Positions 6,534 through 8,510 of a DNA stretch of 8,510 nucleotides are shown in pieces (the first letter of the stretch is position 1; every line of letters begins with the position of its first letter). Source of the DNA: an uncultured Bacillota bacterium (GTDB lineage Bacteria; Bacillota_I; Bacilli_A; RFN20; CAG-631). The notes under the pieces are model-generated. The model did not search any database, was not told the DNA's origin, and worked only from the letters and a program-made list of their open reading frames with translations. The stretch spans positions 1 to 8,510 of the forward strand of contig CAJJXN010000060.1 in the NCBI GenBank assembly GCA_905197115.1. The letters are read 5' to 3'. The position numbers were made by a program, and so were the translations under genes.

Positions 6534-7206
6534 AAAAAGTTTTTTACCTTTTTGTATTTTACCAATTGTATTTTTTATCTCTTATTTATTAACAGATCAA
6601 CTTTTATTATCTTTTATAATTTTGTTTTATGTTGTTTGGATTATTTATTTAATTTTAAAAGAGAAAAAACGAGATGAAACGAAGCTTCTTCAAATAGAAA
6701 ATGCCTATACATTTAGTAATTTTTTAAGTATGCAAATGTATTCTTCTACTAATTTATTTGAAGCATATCAAATGATTGAACCTTATATTGCCCAAAGTTT
6801 TCAAAATTTAAATGGAGAATATTTTTTAGAAGAAATTAACCAAATTGCCGATGAATACGCACTAAATGGTTTTAGTTTATATGTAAAAACAATGATTCTA
6901 TATCACAATAATGGCGGCGATTTTACAAAAATGCAAATAAGCGCTACGAACATTTGTCAAAAAACAAAAATTTATTATTTTAAGTTAAAAGAAAAAAAGA
7001 AATATAAAATATATGAGATTAGTATTTTATATTTTTTGTGGATATTTGTAATGTTATTTATTAAATTTGCTTTAAGTAATTATTTCACGCAAATGCTTTC
7101 ATTTAGTTTATTTCAAATCTTACTAGGTATTATTTTAATTATTGGACTTCATTTCTTTTATGAAACAATTCGAATTTATTATAAAAATAATATAAAGGGG
7201 TTATAA
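6526..7206 (+). CDS. TadB-like T2SSF-domain membrane protein
   Basis: A 226-residue polytopic protein with hydrophobic helices at about 6-22, 26-45, 163-185 and 191-213, flanking a mostly helical cytoplasmic segment (about 46-160). This two-plus-two layout and the HNNGGDF stretch (127-133), which corresponds to the conserved GG-D/N turn in the T2SSF domain, identify it as a TadB/TadC or GspF-class platform protein that the ATPase acts on. It is shorter than typical TadB (about 300 residues). An ideal AAGGAGGA ribosome binding site (6513-6520) sits 5 bases before the ATG inside the end of the ATPase gene, with an 8-base gene overlap. Having two separate platform genes is the Tad arrangement and differs from the single ComGB of competence pili. 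Confidence 0.78.
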   Translation: MNKKSFLPFCILPIVFFISYLLTDQLLLSFIILFYVVWIIYLILKEKKRDETKLLQIENAYTFSNFLSMQMYSSTNLFEAYQMIEPYIAQSFQNLNGEYFLEEINQIADEYALNGFSLYVKTMILYHNNGGDFTKMQISATNICQKTKIYYFKLKEKKKYKIYEISILYFLWIFVMLFIKFALSNYFTQMLSFSLFQILLGIILIIGLHFFYETIRIYYKNNIKGL

Positions 7207-7208
7207 AT

Positions 7209-7871
7209 ATGAAAAATTATTTAAAATATTGTCAAACTCTTAAAATTAATATCAAAAAAGATAAAGTTCATCAGATTACACAGCTTATTATTATTGGAAT
7301 ACTAGCTACTTTATTTATAATATCAAAACATTTTATGATTGGTTTAACTCTAATATTTACAGGTGGAATACTCTTTTTAATGCATTTTATAAATATCGAA
7401 AAAAACTATTTAAAACACATTAATTCAAAAGAAATAGCTTTTTATAGTTTATATCGATTTTTAATAAATATGCTTGATAATCAAATTATTTTATATAATG
7501 CACTAAAAGAAAGTTATGAATTTGTCGATGAAATATTAAAAGAAGATGTAGCACAACTTATCGAAAACATTGAAATAGATACATCGATTCAACCATACAT
7601 ACAATTTAGCAATAATTTTCAAAATGAACAGATTAAACAAATGATTTTACTTTTATATCAAGCTCAAGAAAGTAATCATTCTATTCAAATATTAGAAAAT
7701 ATGAATCAAACCATTTTACAAATTCAAGATAGTTCTCTCCAAGATATGGTTATTCAAGAATGCAAAAAACTAGATAAGTTTGCTATTGTCCCTCTTATTT
7801 TATCTGCTACAACAATTGTTTTAATTTCGTTATTTATGTTTAAAATGATTGGAGGTGCACTTCATGTCTAA
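7209..7871 (+). CDS. TadC-like platform membrane protein
   Basis: A 220-residue protein with hydrophobic helices at about 24-39, 42-60 and 192-213 and a helical soluble middle part (about 65-190) rich in Gln, Asn and Glu. The layout matches the second platform protein (TadC) of Tad systems; sequence motifs are weak, so the call depends on topology and on its place after the TadB-like gene. It follows that gene by 2 bases, with AAAGGGG (7194-7200) 8 bases before the ATG. Its stop codon lies inside the next gene's start (8-base overlap). It may form the platform together with the TadB-like protein. Confidence 0.68.
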   Translation: MKNYLKYCQTLKINIKKDKVHQITQLIIIGILATLFIISKHFMIGLTLIFTGGILFLMHFINIEKNYLKHINSKEIAFYSLYRFLINMLDNQIILYNALKESYEFVDEILKEDVAQLIENIEIDTSIQPYIQFSNNFQNEQIKQMILLLYQAQESNHSIQILENMNQTILQIQDSSLQDMVIQECKKLDKFAIVPLILSATTIVLISLFMFKMIGGALHV

Positions 7872-8208
7872 TCAATTTGGACTTATATTAAGCTTTTTAT
7901 TTTTGACAATATTTATTTCTTTTAGTAATGAAATGATTAATTATCAATCTTTTTCAACCATTTTTGATGCTCAGACAACTCAAATTTTCAATTATGTTCA
8001 AAAAAATGGATATAATGAGACAATTATTCAAGAATATTGCATTCAATATCAATTTAATAATGTAAAACATCAATCAAGTGTAGATAATCTTTTTGAGCAT
8101 CATACAATCATTTTTACAAAAAATTATAGAAGTATTTCGTCATTTGAAAATATATTTAATAAAACAATCACTAAAAAATTAGAAATATTTAGAAAGGTAG
8201 GAATATAA
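7864..8208 (+). CDS. TadE-like single-pass membrane protein
   Basis: A 114-residue protein from the ATG at 7864. This start is preferred over the upstream TTG (7849) because GGAGGTG (7851-7857) sits 6 bases before it. One hydrophobic helix lies near the N-terminus (about 5-21, FGLILSFLFLTIFISF), followed by a polar, presumably extracytoplasmic part. This is the TadE/TadF or minor-pilin topology, and the N-terminal pattern resembles that of the 133-residue protein earlier in the operon. No prepilin cleavage motif is evident and no function can be fixed. It overlaps the TadC-like gene by 8 bases, and its TAA overlaps the next ATG by one base. Confidence 0.7.
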   Translation: MSNQFGLILSFLFLTIFISFSNEMINYQSFSTIFDAQTTQIFNYVQKNGYNETIIQEYCIQYQFNNVKHQSSVDNLFEHHTIIFTKNYRSISSFENIFNKTITKKLEIFRKVGI

Positions 8209-8357
8209 TGAGTGAATTTAAAGCACAACTATTAGGTCTTTTAATTGTAATTAGTATTTTTAGTGTAATTATTATTGGTTATAAATCGCTTGTAAAAAGT
8301 ACTTGGAATAAAATTAATCAAGAAGTTTCTTCCTTAGAATTAACAAATAATGAATAA
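8208..8357 (+). CDS. 49-residue Flp-pilin-like membrane protein
   Basis: A very small protein: a short polar start (MSEFKAQ), one hydrophobic helix at about 8-24 (LLGLLIVISIFSVIIIG), then an amphipathic polar tail with Lys26, Lys30, Trp33 and Lys35. Size and layout match Flp-type major pilins (about 50-70 residues), which also have a short leader, one helix and little else. The Flp hallmark (G/XXXXEY at the processing site) is absent; Glu3-Phe4 is the only faintly similar pair. It is the last gene of the operon, joined by TAATG to the TadE-like gene, with AGAAAGGTAGGA (8191-8202) upstream. Major-pilin function is inferred; it could also be a small membrane-protein partner of the machine. Confidence 0.6.
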   Translation: MSEFKAQLLGLLIVISIFSVIIIGYKSLVKSTWNKINQEVSSLELTNNE

Positions 8358-8373
8358 AGTTATTTTTAGAATT

Positions 8374-8408
8374 CCTCCTTCATAAAATTTACAAAAGGAG
8401 GTTTTTTT
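8374..8408 (+). promoter_or_regulatory. Anti-Shine-Dalgarno hairpin with U-run before the next gene
   Basis: CCTCCTT (8374-8380) pairs perfectly with AAGGAGG (8395-8401) across a 14-base loop, followed directly by T7 (8402-8408) and then the ATG of the next gene at 8409. The 3' arm is that gene's ribosome binding site. In RNA the hairpin would both look like an intrinsic terminator for the operon and mask the ribosome binding site on read-through transcripts. The stem is only 7 bp, so termination strength is uncertain. Confidence 0.6.
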
Positions 8409-8510
8409 ATGGAAGATTATGATCAAATTTATAAAAGAATTCATCAACGAAAACATCTTGATATTCAAAATGAAAAGCCAAAGATAAAAAAAGAAAAGAA
8501 AAATAATACT
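8409..8510 (+). CDS. Start of an unrecognised gene, cut by the right edge
   Basis: Thirty-four codons are visible, open to the window end. AAAGGAGG (8394-8401) lies 7 bases before the ATG. The visible part (MEDYDQIYKRIHQRKH, then a run rich in Lys and Glu) is highly charged, with no hydrophobic stretch yet. It looks like the cytoplasmic N-terminal tail of a membrane protein or a short linker, but the product cannot be named. It may be expressed separately from the operon because of the hairpin between them. Confidence 0.65.
   Translation, partial: MEDYDQIYKRIHQRKHLDIQNEKPKIKKEKKNNT

Noticed and set aside
6904..6924. GGDF stretch in the TadB-like protein, reminiscent of GGDEF cyclases
   Set aside because: The rest of a diguanylate cyclase is absent; the position between two helix pairs fits the conserved glycine turn of the T2SSF domain.
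5051..8357. ComG-type competence pilus operon
   Set aside because: Two separate platform genes and the VirB11/CpaF-style ATPase motifs fit Tad better; no ComGC-like pilin with a prepilin site is seen.
3..8510. Mycoplasma-type code with TGA as Trp, suggested by exclusive TAA stops
   Set aside because: Trp codons are TGG and all genes are complete without reading through TGA; TAA preference is expected in AT-rich genomes.

Overview
The window is AT-rich DNA with dense genes, strong AAGGAGG-type ribosome binding sites, and TAA as the stop codon of every complete gene. Tryptophan is read from TGG and no frame needs TGA as a sense codon, so the standard code fits. This points to a low-GC Firmicute. 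A Bacilli or Erysipelotrichia-like lineage near the Mollicutes is my inference from composition and gene style, not something proven here.

Left part (1-3555): the C-terminal part of a GPH-family (MelB-type) sugar:cation symporter runs in from the left edge. It overlaps by one base the gene for the ribosome-associated GTPase TypA/BipA. TypA converges with a reverse-strand gene for an M15-type zinc peptidase carrying a C-terminal peptidoglycan-binding domain. The two share one bidirectional hairpin terminator. Divergent from the peptidase gene is a small DUF2188 protein with a basic Ser/Lys/Arg tail, which ends at its own terminator.

Right part (3556-8510): after a regulatory region with a palindrome, an inverted repeat and 10-bp phased direct repeats comes a tight eight-gene operon (3686-8357), with genes overlapping or at most 2 bases apart. 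In order it encodes a small helix-turn-helix regulator-like protein, an unrecognised 333-residue protein, a small membrane-anchored pseudopilin-like protein, a CpaF/TadA (VirB11-like) secretion ATPase, two T2SSF-type polytopic membrane proteins (TadB-like and TadC-like), a TadE-like single-pass protein and a 49-residue Flp-pilin-like protein. This looks like a stripped-down Tad/Flp-type pilus or secretion machine: the ATPase would drive assembly through the two membrane proteins, and the small N-terminally anchored proteins would be pilins or pseudopilins. No prepilin peptidase, TadZ or secretin gene lies in the window.

The operon ends at a short hairpin whose 5' arm is an anti-Shine-Dalgarno sequence and whose 3' arm is the ribosome binding site of the next gene. 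That gene runs off the right edge. No gene-free stretch exceeds 300 bases.
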